This document shows positions 37,854 to 46,849 of a stretch of 64,000 nucleotides of DNA, in pieces (position 1 is the first letter of the stretch; each line of letters begins with the position of its first letter). The position numbers and the translations under genes were made by a program. Source of the DNA: Variovorax sp. OAS795 (GTDB lineage Bacteria > Pseudomonadota > Gammaproteobacteria > Burkholderiales > Burkholderiaceae_C); assembly GCF_040546685.1 (NCBI RefSeq), contig NZ_JBEPOH010000001.1, positions 4,836,001 through 4,900,000 of the forward strand, read 5' to 3'. Below the pieces are notes generated by a model. That model saw only the letters and a list, made by a program, of their open reading frames with translations. It was not told where the DNA came from and did not search any database.

Positions 37854-39875
37854 ATGAAATCGATGTTCCCCCGCATTGCGGGTTGGACCCTGCTTCTCCT
37901 GTCGGTCCTGGTCGCCATCTGCTTCGTGGTGGCCCTGAACTTCGACTGGAACCGCGCCAGGCCGTGGATCAATCAACGCGTCGGCGAAGCGACCGGCCGC
38001 CCGTTCGCCATCAACGGCGACCTGGTGCTGCAATGGGACAGCCCCGAGGCAGAAACCGGCTGGCGGCGCTGGGTGCCGTGGCCCCGGCTGAAAGCGCAGG
38101 ACATCACCCTGGGCAATGCCGATTGGGGTCAATCGGGCCCGCACCTGGCACAGATCAGGCAGCTGACCTTCTCGCTCAACCCCCTGCCGCTGCTGAACCA
38201 CACGATCCGCATTCCCACGCTGGAACTCGACGGACCGGTGCTTTCGCTCGAACGCACCGCCGACGGCAAGAACAACTGGACGCTGGCCGCCGCCGACAAC
38301 GCGGCGCCATCGGCCTGGAAGCTCGACCTGCAGCGGCTGGTGCTGAGCCACGGCACGGTGAAGCTCGTGGATGCAGCGGCCAAGATCGACATGAAGATCG
38401 ACATCGACAGCCTCCCGCAGGAGAGCGCCGAGGGCTACGGCATCGGCTGGAAGCTCGGCGGCACGTTCCGCAACACGCCGGTGCGCGGAAGCGGCCAGGC
38501 CGGTGCAGTGCTTTCGCTGCAGCAGGACAGCAAGCCTTACCCGCTGCAAGCCGGCGTGCAGATCGGCGCCACGCGCATCGATGTGGCCGGCACGCTGACC
38601 AAGCCCGACGCGCTGGCGGCGCTGGACCTGCGGCTCAAGCTCTCGGGTGCCAGCATGGCGCACCTGTACCCGATCACGGGCATCACGCTGCCCAACACGC
38701 CGCCGTTCAGCACCGAAGGCCATCTGGTCGGCAAGCTCGACAAGGCGGGCGGGCGCTGGCTGTACGAAAACTTCAAGGGCAGCGTGGGCGCCAGCGACAT
38801 TGCAGGCACGCTGGAATACATCTCGCGCCAGCCCCGGCCGCTGCTGCGCGGGCAGGTCCAATCCAACCAGCTGCGGCTGGAAGACCTGGCACCGTTGATC
38901 GGTGCGGACTCCAACGCCAGCAAGGCCAAGCGCGGGGCCGCGGCCGTCCAGCCCGCCGGCAAGGTGCTGCCGGTGGAGAAGTTCGACACGGCAAGCTGGG
39001 GCAGCATCGACGCGGAGGTGAAGTTCGCGGGCCGCAAGATCCTGCATGCGAAGGACTTGCCCATCGAGAGCCTGGTGGCCGACCTGCATCTGGAGGACAG
39101 CGTGCTCTCGCTCACGCCCCTGAGCTTCGGCGTTGCGGGCGGCACGCTGGCCGCGACGGTCAAGCTCGACGGCCGGCAAAACCCGATCCGTGCGAACCTG
39201 CAGCTCTCGGCACGCCGCCTGAAGATCAAGGAGCTCATTCCGAGCATGGACACCATGCGGGCCAGCCTGGGTGAGGTGGGCGGCGATGCCGCGCTGTCCG
39301 CCTCGGGCAATTCGATCGGGACCCTGCTGGGCACGTCTAACGGCGAGGTGAAAGCCCTGGTGAGCAAGGGCACCATCAGCAAGTTCCTGCTCGAAGCCAT
39401 GGGCTTGAACATCGGCAACGTGGTCGCAACCCAGCTCTTCGGCGACCGGCAGGTTCAGCTCAATTGCCTGGTTAGCGACTTCAAGGTGACGCAGGGCGTC
39501 ATGCAGGCGCGGTCCTTCGTGCTGGACACGGACGAATCCATCATCGAGGTGACGGGCCTCATCAACCTGGCGACCGAACAGCTCGCGCTCGAGATCCAGC
39601 CGCGCAACAAGGCGCTGCGGGTCCTTTCGCTGCGCTCGCCGCTTTATGTGAAGGGCACGCTCAAGAACCCCGATGTAGGCGTCGACAAGGGTGCGGTTGC
39701 GCTTAAGCTGGGCGCCGCCGTGGCGCTGGGTGCGGTGGCACCGGTTGCCGCGCTGCTGCCGCTTTTGAACGTGGGCACGCCGCAGGAGTTTGCAGGATGC
39801 GCGCCGTTGGAGGCTGCGGCGCGCGAGAAGCCGAAGGCCCCTGCCACGCGGGCGCAAAAACCTCGGAAGCAGTAG
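37854..39875 (+). CDS. AsmA family protein
   Basis: A 673-residue protein with one N-terminal membrane helix (residues ~8-30, GWTLLLLSVLVAICFVVAL) and a long periplasmic repeat region. The AsmA-like segments are NADWGQSGPHLAQIRQLTFSLNPLPLLNHTIRIPTLEL and, at the end, GLINLATEQLALEIQPR. AsmA proteins are bridge-like lipid-transfer proteins between the two membranes. The protein is near the length of E. coli AsmA (617). The C-terminal tail is Ala/Lys/Pro-rich. Confidence 0.9.
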   Translation: MKSMFPRIAGWTLLLLSVLVAICFVVALNFDWNRARPWINQRVGEATGRPFAINGDLVLQWDSPEAETGWRRWVPWPRLKAQDITLGNADWGQSGPHLAQIRQLTFSLNPLPLLNHTIRIPTLELDGPVLSLERTADGKNNWTLAAADNAAPSAWKLDLQRLVLSHGTVKLVDAAAKIDMKIDIDSLPQESAEGYGIGWKLGGTFRNTPVRGSGQAGAVLSLQQDSKPYPLQAGVQIGATRIDVAGTLTKPDALAALDLRLKLSGASMAHLYPITGITLPNTPPFSTEGHLVGKLDKAGGRWLYENFKGSVGASDIAGTLEYISRQPRPLLRGQVQSNQLRLEDLAPLIGADSNASKAKRGAAAVQPAGKVLPVEKFDTASWGSIDAEVKFAGRKILHAKDLPIESLVADLHLEDSVLSLTPLSFGVAGGTLAATVKLDGRQNPIRANLQLSARRLKIKELIPSMDTMRASLGEVGGDAALSASGNSIGTLLGTSNGEVKALVSKGTISKFLLEAMGLNIGNVVATQLFGDRQVQLNCLVSDFKVTQGVMQARSFVLDTDESIIEVTGLINLATEQLALEIQPRNKALRVLSLRSPLYVKGTLKNPDVGVDKGAVALKLGAAVALGAVAPVAALLPLLNVGTPQEFAGCAPLEAAAREKPKAPATRAQKPRKQ

Positions 39876-39882
39876 CCGTTGC

Positions 39883-40140
39883 TCAGGGGGCGGAGGCCTG
39901 CTGGGCCGCAACTTCCGCCCGGCATGCCTGCGTGGCGCGATGCGAAGCAAGCTCGAAGCAGCGCATCTCCAGCGCGCGCGCAACCGCCTCGAGCGAGCGG
40001 CGTTCCTCGGCTGCCTCGACCTGCAGTTCGACGAGCCACTTCATGGCCATTGCGAGCACGATCAGGAGGCCGACCAAGGCGGCCGTCAATGTTCCCCGCC
40101 AGCTCTGGAGGCGAAAGCTCGCGGGTTCAGATTTGTTCAT
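39883..40140 (-). CDS. Small hypothetical membrane protein
   Basis: An 85-residue protein with one hydrophobic helix (TLTAALVGLLIVLAMAMKWL, about residues 17-36). A charged, probably helical tail follows (VEAAEERRSLEAVARALEMRCFELASHRA), possibly coiled-coil. No family recognised. The ATG at 40140 is chosen since the in-frame extension upstream lacks features. It converges on asmA-like gene with a 7-bp gap. Confidence 0.5.
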   Translation of the reverse strand: MNKSEPASFRLQSWRGTLTAALVGLLIVLAMAMKWLVELQVEAAEERRSLEAVARALEMRCFELASHRATQACRAEVAAQQASAP

Positions 40141-40456
40141 TGGTCGCGTGAAATAGGGGGAAACCGTTCCGGACAGCGCCAGCACGCCGGCAAAGGGCGC
40201 CAAGATAGGCGGCGCCGCCGGTTCCTTCGAGGAAATGTTTCACGCTCGGATTTGTTTTACGCCGGCGGGGCTATCTAAGATGCAACTCTGCCCAGTACTT
40301 CACGCTCATGAGAGGACGCGCGAGGATTTGATGAACGATCAGCGACATCCTTCACAGCACTGATCGAGAATCACGCCGCGCATTCCGTCAAACTCTCTCT
40401 CTCTGTTTGGCCAGCCCAGAATTTCCCCACCGTTCTACTGAAAAGGAACCCCTGCT
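40141..40456. other. Intergenic region upstream of hupB
   Basis: A 316-bp stretch with no gene I can support. It contains two direct copies of TTCACGCTC (40239-40247 and 40299-40307) and a plausible sigma-70 promoter (40252-40281). No RNA structure was recognised. Confidence 0.6.
40252..40281 (+). promoter_or_regulatory. Candidate promoter for HU
   Basis: TTGTTT (40252-40257) and TAAGAT (40276-40281) are spaced 18 bp, a fair sigma-70 match reading toward the HU gene. The transcript would have a leader of about 170 nt. Confidence 0.4.
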
Positions 40457-40735
40457 TTGAACAAGACCGAACTCATTGCCGCCATTGCGGAAGACACGAA
40501 CCTCAGCAAGGCCGACGCGGGCCGCGCATTCGATTCCGCGCTCGAACAGCTGTCGCGCGCCCTGGTGCGCGGCGAGTCCGTTCAGTTGATCGGCTTTGGC
40601 ACGTTCACTGTGGCAAGCCGTGCCGAACGCACCGGCCGCAACCCGTCCACGGGCCAGGCGATCACCATCAAGGCGAGCAAGAGCCCGAAGTTCGCCGCCG
40701 GCAAGGCGCTGAAGGACGCCATCAACGCGGCCTGA
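40457..40735 (+). CDS. hupB: DNA-binding protein HU
   Basis: A 92-residue nucleoid protein. It begins (TTG start) NKTELIAAIAEDTNLSKADAGRAFDSALEQL and has the DNA-arm GFGTFTVASRAERTGRNPSTGQAI. The TTG at 40457 is supported by the conserved N-terminus and an AAGGAA ribosome-binding site. HU bends DNA non-specifically. The long leader may carry post-transcriptional control. Confidence 0.96.
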   Translation: MNKTELIAAIAEDTNLSKADAGRAFDSALEQLSRALVRGESVQLIGFGTFTVASRAERTGRNPSTGQAITIKASKSPKFAAGKALKDAINAA

Positions 40736-40777
40736 CCGCCTTCCCCTTTCAACTGCAACCGGCCGCGCGCAAGCCAC

Positions 40778-43700
40778 TCAGCCCTGCGCGCCGCCCCAGC
40801 CTCCGCCAAGCGCCTTGTACAGGTTGACGACGTTCACGGCCGCCTTGAGCTGCAGCTCGATCAGCTGCTGCTGTTCGGCATAGAGCTCGCGCTGCGCATC
40901 CTGGCTCGAAAAGTAGTCTTCCAGGCCGCCGCGAAAGCGCGTGCGCGAGATGCTGGCCACTTTCTCCAGCGACTGCACGCGGGCCTGCTGCGCCTCCAGC
41001 TGCGGGCGCAGGTGGTCTTCGGCAATCAGCGCGTTGGCGGTTTCCTTGAATGCGACTTGCGCCGCGTACTCGTACGAGGCCATGGCCGCCGCAAGCCGCT
41101 CTTCGTTGGCGGTGATGTTGGCCGACCGACGTCCCCAGTCGAACAAGGGCAGCGACACGCCCAGCACGCCCGCCCAGCTGCGGTTGCCGCTGCTGAGCAG
41201 CGACGACAGATCCCCGCTGATGCCGCCCGCGAGCGCCGTGAGCGAGATGGTCGGCAGCATCGCGGCCTTGGCTGCACCCACGCCCGAGTTGGCGGCTTCG
41301 ACCCTTGAATAGGCAGCCAGCAGGTCGGGCCGGCGCTGCAGCAGGCTGGAAGGCAGGCCCGCCGTCACCGGCGCCGTCGAACGCTCGGGCCACGGCCGCG
41401 TGCTGCCGGTGTCGGGTGGCACCGGCTGGCCGACCAGCACATTGAGCCACTGGAGATCCTGCGCCACGCGCATGCGGTATTCCTCCTGCCGCACGCGCGC
41501 GTTCTGCAGCAGCGACTGCGCGCGGTACACGTCGAGCTGTGCGGCGCCGCCGGCCGCCTTGGCGCGCCCGATCATGTCGGCATTGGAAGACAAGCCGGAC
41601 TCGTTGGCATTGGCCAGCGCAAGCAAGGCGCGGTCGGCGCGCAGCGTGAGATAGGCGTTCGACACCTCGCCCACCAGGTTCATGCGCGCGGCCGCAAAGT
41701 CCTTGTCGCCTGCTTCGGCCAGCGCGCCGCTTTGCTGCGCCGTGCTTTGCTGGCGGCCGAAGAAGTCGAGCTCGTACGAGGTGACGCCGGCCTGCACGTC
41801 GAAGCTGTTGGACACGCCGCCGTCGGTCGGCACGTTGCCGATCGGGCTCAGCGAGCCCTGCGGCGTGGTCTGCGCGCGCTGGGCATGGCCGGACAACCCG
41901 ATCTGCGGGAACAGCGAGGCGCGGCTTCCGGCATAGATGGCCCGCGCTTCGCGCGCCTTGGCGGCATAGACGCGCAGGTCGCGGTTCTGCGTCAGCGCAG
42001 TGGCGATCAGCCCGCGCAGTTCGTCGTCCTGCACGAAGCCGCGCCAGTCCACCGGCTCCGCCTTGGGCACCGCGGTGCCCGCGGGCCACTGCCCGGGCAG
42101 GGCCGTGTCGGGCTGCTTGAGCGGCGGCGTGAGATTGCATCCGCTCACCACCAGCACCACGCTCGTCGCGAGCACCAGCAGGCAGATGCGCAGGAACAGG
42201 CGCATGAATCCCGCGCCCGGCGCGCCGAACCCCGCACTCGCGAGCAGCGCCGAAGCCGCGCCCCATGGCCGCACCTGCACGGCGACGTGGCTCGGCGGCA
42301 CGTTGAAGACGTGGCTCACCAGGCTCTCGCGCTGGGCCTCGGTGATGCCGGCGAATTTCAGCTCGGCGCCGGCGGAATTCCTGCCGGCCACGAGCGCCGG
42401 CAGCCAGCCCACGGAATCGACGTAGACCTCGAGCGGCTGCCCTGCGCGCAGGCGCTTGAGCGGCGCCTTGGCTTCCATCAGCGCACCATCGAGCGCAATG
42501 TTGACGAAGCGCGCCTCGCCCTCGCCCGCCGCGGTGCGCACCCTGGTGCGCGCGCGCCAGGGAAAGCGCTCTTCCTGGTCGGGGCGCGGGAGGTCGACGC
42601 AGGCCATGAGCGCGGCCAGGCACAGCAAGAGCGCAATGCCGGTCCACACCAGGTTGAGTTCGTCGCCCGGCGTGAGCGCCTCACCGCTCAGGGCCACCGA
42701 TGCGCCGCCGAGTTGCAGCGCCACCAGCAGCCCGCCGAACATGGCGACCAGCTTCCAGTGAACGACGGTCTTGGTGCGGTCCAGCCCCTTGTTCGTCACC
42801 TTGAAAGGCCGGCCGAAGGGCCGCAGCATGGCGCTCGCGAGCGTGCTGGTGACCGCCATGGCCGCCACCAGCTGGCTCACCTCGCTGAACACGGGCAGGC
42901 AGCGCCGCTCGCTGATCCAGTAGCTGTAGGCCCAGAACATCACCAGCGGCGGCAGCCCGTAGGCGGCAAAGGCCTGCGGCGTGGCATGGAAGACCGAGAC
43001 GCCGGCGTACCAGTAGAGCGCCGGCGCCAGCATGATCAGCGCCATGAAGGGCTTGCCGAGCCAGTGCAGCAGTCCGTGCAGGAAGTGCATGCGCGCGGAC
43101 AGGCTGTAGCCCTTGCCGCGCAGCGGCCCCTGGGGCAGGAGCGCGAGCTGCACCGTGCCCAGGCACCAGCGGCTGCGCTGGTTGATGTAGTCGATGATGC
43201 TCTCGGCCGACAAGCCGTTGGACAGCCGCTCGCCGAGCCAGCGCGTGATGTAGCCGTGGCGCAGCAGCAGGTAGGTGGTGTGGATGTCTTCGCACACGCT
43301 GCCCACCGGGAAGCCGCCGGCGGCCGTGATCAGGTCGCGCCGCACGATGAACGACGTGCCCACGCAAAAGGCCGAGTCGACCGCATCCTTGGCGGGCTGC
43401 AGCACGTCGAAGAACACGCGCTGCTCGTCCACCCAGCTGTCGGTGGCGCGCAGGTTGTGCTGGATCGGGTCGGCGTTGTAGTAGAACTGCGGCGTCTGCA
43501 CCAGCCCCACCTTGCGGTCCGAGAACAGGCCCAGCATGCGGTAGACGATCTGCCGCTGCGGCGCGAAGTCGGCGTCCAGCACCAGGATGTAGGGCGCGTT
43601 GGTCACGTCCGCCGAAATGCGCAGGCCGTTGTTCAGGTTGCCGGCCTTGGCATGGCTGTTGTCCGGCCGCCGCGCATAGTGCACGCCCTTGCGCTCGCAA

Positions 43701-44188
43701 TAGTCGCGCAGCCAGTCGCGCCGGGTGTCGTCGAGCACCCACACCTTCAACTGCGGATAGTCGATGGCCTGCGCCGCGATGATGGTCTTCTCGAGCACGT
43801 CCAGTTCTTCGTTGTAGGTGCAGATGAACACGTCCACCGCAGGCACCTTCGCGCCCAGGCGGCGCAGCTCGGCTTCACCGCGGTCGGCCAGGTGGTGGTT
43901 GTCGCGCCGCCGCACCAGCATGTGGATGGACATCAGCGTGTAGACGATGGCCGTCAGCTCGAACGCCAGGAACACCCAGGCGAAGAGCGTCTCGAAGCCC
44001 AGGTCCGACGGCGGCATGGTGGCCACCACGCGCCATACCGCATACCGCATCAGCAGCAGCGCCGTGAGGCCGCCGAACAGCATGCGGTCGGAAGCGCGCT
44101 GCACCCGCCCCCAGGTCATCAGGAGGAGCGCGAGCCCCGCAACCAGTGCGTTGAGCTGGAACTCCGGTGTGGCGATCAGGTGGGACAT
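40778..44188 (-). CDS. BcsA-like glycosyltransferase with PilZ domain, fused in frame to a NodT-type outer-membrane factor
   Basis: One open frame of 1,136 codons holds two proteins. Residues 1-~661: a GT2 polysaccharide synthase with membrane helices at both ends, the catalytic VLDDTRR, LDADF, CED and QRSRW motifs, and a C-terminal PilZ-like domain (RARTRVRT, then NIALDG). Residues 662-1136: an outer-membrane efflux protein with its own signal peptide and lipobox (VVSGC, ATG at 42205) and two OEP repeats. There is no stop between them. Either a fusion is made and cleaved at the lipobox, or the second part is started internally at 42205. The PilZ motif lacks the usual Ser (NxA instead of NxS). 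Its start overlaps the upstream gene by 13 bp. Confidence 0.85.
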   Translation of the reverse strand: MSHLIATPEFQLNALVAGLALLLMTWGRVQRASDRMLFGGLTALLLMRYAVWRVVATMPPSDLGFETLFAWVFLAFELTAIVYTLMSIHMLVRRRDNHHLADRGEAELRRLGAKVPAVDVFICTYNEELDVLEKTIIAAQAIDYPQLKVWVLDDTRRDWLRDYCERKGVHYARRPDNSHAKAGNLNNGLRISADVTNAPYILVLDADFAPQRQIVYRMLGLFSDRKVGLVQTPQFYYNADPIQHNLRATDSWVDEQRVFFDVLQPAKDAVDSAFCVGTSFIVRRDLITAAGGFPVGSVCEDIHTTYLLLRHGYITRWLGERLSNGLSAESIIDYINQRSRWCLGTVQLALLPQGPLRGKGYSLSARMHFLHGLLHWLGKPFMALIMLAPALYWYAGVSVFHATPQAFAAYGLPPLVMFWAYSYWISERRCLPVFSEVSQLVAAMAVTSTLASAMLRPFGRPFKVTNKGLDRTKTVVHWKLVAMFGGLLVALQLGGASVALSGEALTPGDELNLVWTGIALLLCLAALMACVDLPRPDQEERFPWRARTRVRTAAGEGEARFVNIALDGALMEAKAPLKRLRAGQPLEVYVDSVGWLPALVAGRNSAGAELKFAGITEAQRESLVSHVFNVPPSHVAVQVRPWGAASALLASAGFGAPGAGFMRLFLRICLLVLATSVVLVVSGCNLTPPLKQPDTALPGQWPAGTAVPKAEPVDWRGFVQDDELRGLIATALTQNRDLRVYAAKAREARAIYAGSRASLFPQIGLSGHAQRAQTTPQGSLSPIGNVPTDGGVSNSFDVQAGVTSYELDFFGRQQSTAQQSGALAEAGDKDFAAARMNLVGEVSNAYLTLRADRALLALANANESGLSSNADMIGRAKAAGGAAQLDVYRAQSLLQNARVRQEEYRMRVAQDLQWLNVLVGQPVPPDTGSTRPWPERSTAPVTAGLPSSLLQRRPDLLAAYSRVEAANSGVGAAKAAMLPTISLTALAGGISGDLSSLLSSGNRSWAGVLGVSLPLFDWGRRSANITANEERLAAAMASYEYAAQVAFKETANALIAEDHLRPQLEAQQARVQSLEKVASISRTRFRGGLEDYFSSQDAQRELYAEQQQLIELQLKAAVNVVNLYKALGGGWGGAQG

Positions 44189-45507
44189 GTTGAAGTAGCT
44201 CCTGCGGCAGTGGTCTTGCCGGTAAAGGGGTTGAAGCCGGTCGCGGCAAGCGCGATCCAGGCGGTAGCGCCCAGGTGGGGCCAGCGGTAGTAGAAGAAGT
44301 CGGCTCCGGCCGAGTCGGGGCCGATGGCCAGGCCGGTGGAAATGCGCGAACTCGGTGTTGCGTAGTAAAGGCCGTTGGCGGCGCGCTGCGATGCCAGCAA
44401 CTGCCACAGGGGCTCGGGTGCCGCGCCCTTGCGTGCCACCAGCGTGGCGGCCGCTTGCGCGGTGCCCTCGGTCCAGATGCCGTCGGGATTGCGCGAGAAG
44501 CCATAGCCCTCGCCGGAGCGATGGTTCTTGTCCACCCAGTCCAGCCCGCGCGTCCAGGGGCACGAGCCCTCGGGCGCGGCCAGCAATGGCCACAGCTGCG
44601 CATCCAGGCCGGAGCTCTCGGTGGAGATGGTGGCGCCGTCTTCCTTCGTGCCGATATGGAAGCGCTGCTCCGACGGGTTCCACATGCGGCGCACGAACTC
44701 CAGCGCGGTGCGCGCCTGCTGCCGCTCGGCGTCGGCCTGCCCGCCCGCGGCACGCGCCGCCCATGCGGCCGCCATGGCGATGTCGATGTTGTGCTCGGTC
44801 GACTTCCAGGTCTGCGCGCGCTGCGCGTTGTCCCAGCCATACCAGCCGCCGTTGTAGCCGTCGGGCGCGTTCCTCGCGCGCGTGCGCTGCTCGATCCAGC
44901 CCAGCAGCTTGCGCGCGCTCGCCAGGTAGGCGGGCGAAGGCTCGGCCTCGTTCAGGTTCAGCAGCAGCAAGGCGGCCCAGGCCACGTTGCCGGTGGCCGT
45001 GCTCACCTGGTAGGCGTCGGCGATCCACTGGTTCTTGGCCGTGTCCCAGCGCCCCGGCAATGCGGCCTTGTCCTCGGCCATGGGGCCGGCGCGGTAGGCA
45101 TTGCGCACGCGCCCGTCGGCCACGTTGGGGTCGCGCTCCATCGCACGCACCACTGCATCGCCGATGCGCCTGGCCGATGCGGTGTCGCCGCACGCGAGCA
45201 AGGCGATGCCAGCCAGTGCGTTGTCATAGGTGAAGGCCACGCCCACCAGTGCGGGCTCCAGGGGCGTCCCCTGCCTCGCGTCCGCCAGCCGGTAGCTGGT
45301 GAGAAAGAGCGGCCCCGAGGAAGCGCCCTTCTGGTCTTCCACCACGGCACGCCGCAACCCCTCGCAGCTTTGCCGCGCCAGCGCCTGCTGCGCGGCGCTT
45401 GCGGGCTGCCGGGCCTGCTGGGCCAGGGCCGCGGACATCGGGAGCGCCAGGGCCATCGATGCCAGGGCGCAATGCGCCAGGGTCCGGGACAAGGGGAAGA
45501 CCTGCAT
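44176..45507 (-). CDS. Secreted six-hairpin (alpha/alpha barrel) protein of an exopolysaccharide cluster
   Basis: A 443-residue protein with a signal peptide (SMALALPMSAALAQ, cut near residue 30). The mature part has repeated Trp-rich helical segments (YNGGWYGWDNAQRAQTWKSTEHNIDIAMAAAWAARA), as in alpha/alpha barrel glycosidases and polysaccharide lyases. The EHN-x-D segment could hold catalytic acids, but activity is not proven. It lies between the adaptor and glycosyltransferase genes and overlaps the latter by 13 bp, so it is likely a periplasmic enzyme of polymer maturation. Confidence 0.7.
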   Translation of the reverse strand: MQVFPLSRTLAHCALASMALALPMSAALAQQARQPASAAQQALARQSCEGLRRAVVEDQKGASSGPLFLTSYRLADARQGTPLEPALVGVAFTYDNALAGIALLACGDTASARRIGDAVVRAMERDPNVADGRVRNAYRAGPMAEDKAALPGRWDTAKNQWIADAYQVSTATGNVAWAALLLLNLNEAEPSPAYLASARKLLGWIEQRTRARNAPDGYNGGWYGWDNAQRAQTWKSTEHNIDIAMAAAWAARAAGGQADAERQQARTALEFVRRMWNPSEQRFHIGTKEDGATISTESSGLDAQLWPLLAAPEGSCPWTRGLDWVDKNHRSGEGYGFSRNPDGIWTEGTAQAAATLVARKGAAPEPLWQLLASQRAANGLYYATPSSRISTGLAIGPDSAGADFFYYRWPHLGATAWIALAATGFNPFTGKTTAAGATSTCPT

Positions 45508-45547
45508 GGGTGGCTTTCGTTGCGGGGTGGGACGTTCCTGCCTGCGC

Positions 45548-46849
45548 TCAGGACTTGAGCGTGGCCGTCACCACCTTGCCGGGCGCGCACAGGTTGCCGC
45601 CCTCGGCCGCGGTGGCCGTCTGGACGTCCTTGCCCTCGATGCGCGCGACGGCGTAGATGGAGCCCTGCTCGGCATAGGGGAAGGGCACGCTGTAGGTGCT
45701 CTGCAGCTCTTCGGACACCACCGGCAGCAGCTGCTCCACGCGTGCCGGGACCGCGGCGCCCTTCTCGGTGAGCGTCACGTCGAGCAGCGAGCCGATGCTC
45801 AGGCGCTTGGCCACGCGCGCCGGAAACACCGCCACCACGCCGAGCCGGCTGCAATCGGTCACGCGCACCAGCGAGGCACCGGCCGTGACGTAGGCGCCTT
45901 CAGGTGCGAGCACGGAATGAACCTGCCCGGCTTGCGTCGCCTTGATTTCGTAGGCAGACAGTTTCTCGACCCGGCGCCGCTCCTCGTCTTCGAGCTGGAT
46001 CACCTGCTTGAGTTGCTGGAGGATGGCCGCGCCGTCCTGCTGCGCACGGCCCACGCTGTTGCGCAGCACCTCGCGCCGGCTGGCGAGCGTCTGGAAAAGG
46101 CTGTTGCCGCCGGTGCCCACGAAGGCGCCCTGACCGGCACTGGCCACGGTCTGGGCCTGTCCGGCAAAGGCCTGCTCCGCGACCGACGCAGCGGCGCGCG
46201 CGGTGTTGAGCTGCGCCTGGGACGCGTTCATCACCTGCTCGCTGATGGCGCCCTCTGCGAGCAAGGCCTGGTTGGTCTTGACCTTGTTCTCCTGCTCTTC
46301 GACCATGCTGTGCGCCACGTCGCGCTGCCGCCGCGCGATCTGCCAGGCCTCCCAGGCCTGCGCCACCGACGCCTCGCGGTGCACCGTGGCCTCCTGCCCG
46401 ACCGACCGCATCTCCTGGTTGTCGGCCTTGAACTGGTTGCCCAACTGCGCCAGCTGGCTTTGCAGCGCGAGGTGCTGCGACCGCAGCGTGGTGAGGATTT
46501 CCTGGCTCACGGTCGGGTTGCGCACCGTGGCCACGGTGGTGCCGGGCTCCACCGTGTCGCGCGCATGCACCACCATCTGGGAGACCACGCCCGCAATCGG
46601 CGAAGTGATCAGGCCAACGGGGGCCTGCAGCACCGCACGCGTCGCCTGCGAAGACAAGAGCGGCTGGACCAGCGTTGCGATCATCAGCCACAGCACGAAG
46701 GCCAGCAGCGCGTAGGCCGCCAGCTTGGGAACGAAGGCGCCTCCCTGTCGGCCTTTGCAAGCGCCGCGCGGAGTGTGGCGCGCCCTGGGGCTGCCGGCGC
46801 GGCGCTGGCCGCGGGAAAAAACGATGAAAGGCAGTTTCGACACACGCAT
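45548..46849 (-). CDS. HlyD-family periplasmic adaptor (exopolysaccharide cluster)
   Basis: A 433-residue membrane-fusion protein. It has one membrane helix (AYALLAFVLWLMIATLVQPL, about residues 35-55), a long coiled-coil hairpin (residues ~125-310, rich in Gln/Ala/Glu) and lipoyl-like halves either side. A C-terminal beta-barrel follows (GKVVTATL). The ATG at 46849 has a strong GAGGTGGGG ribosome-binding site. With the downstream outer-membrane factor it could form an export channel for the polymer made by the glycosyltransferase, similar in layout to Alg44-type systems; this is inferred. Confidence 0.85.
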   Translation of the reverse strand: MRVSKLPFIVFSRGQRRAGSPRARHTPRGACKGRQGGAFVPKLAAYALLAFVLWLMIATLVQPLLSSQATRAVLQAPVGLITSPIAGVVSQMVVHARDTVEPGTTVATVRNPTVSQEILTTLRSQHLALQSQLAQLGNQFKADNQEMRSVGQEATVHREASVAQAWEAWQIARRQRDVAHSMVEEQENKVKTNQALLAEGAISEQVMNASQAQLNTARAAASVAEQAFAGQAQTVASAGQGAFVGTGGNSLFQTLASRREVLRNSVGRAQQDGAAILQQLKQVIQLEDEERRRVEKLSAYEIKATQAGQVHSVLAPEGAYVTAGASLVRVTDCSRLGVVAVFPARVAKRLSIGSLLDVTLTEKGAAVPARVEQLLPVVSEELQSTYSVPFPYAEQGSIYAVARIEGKDVQTATAAEGGNLCAPGKVVTATLKS

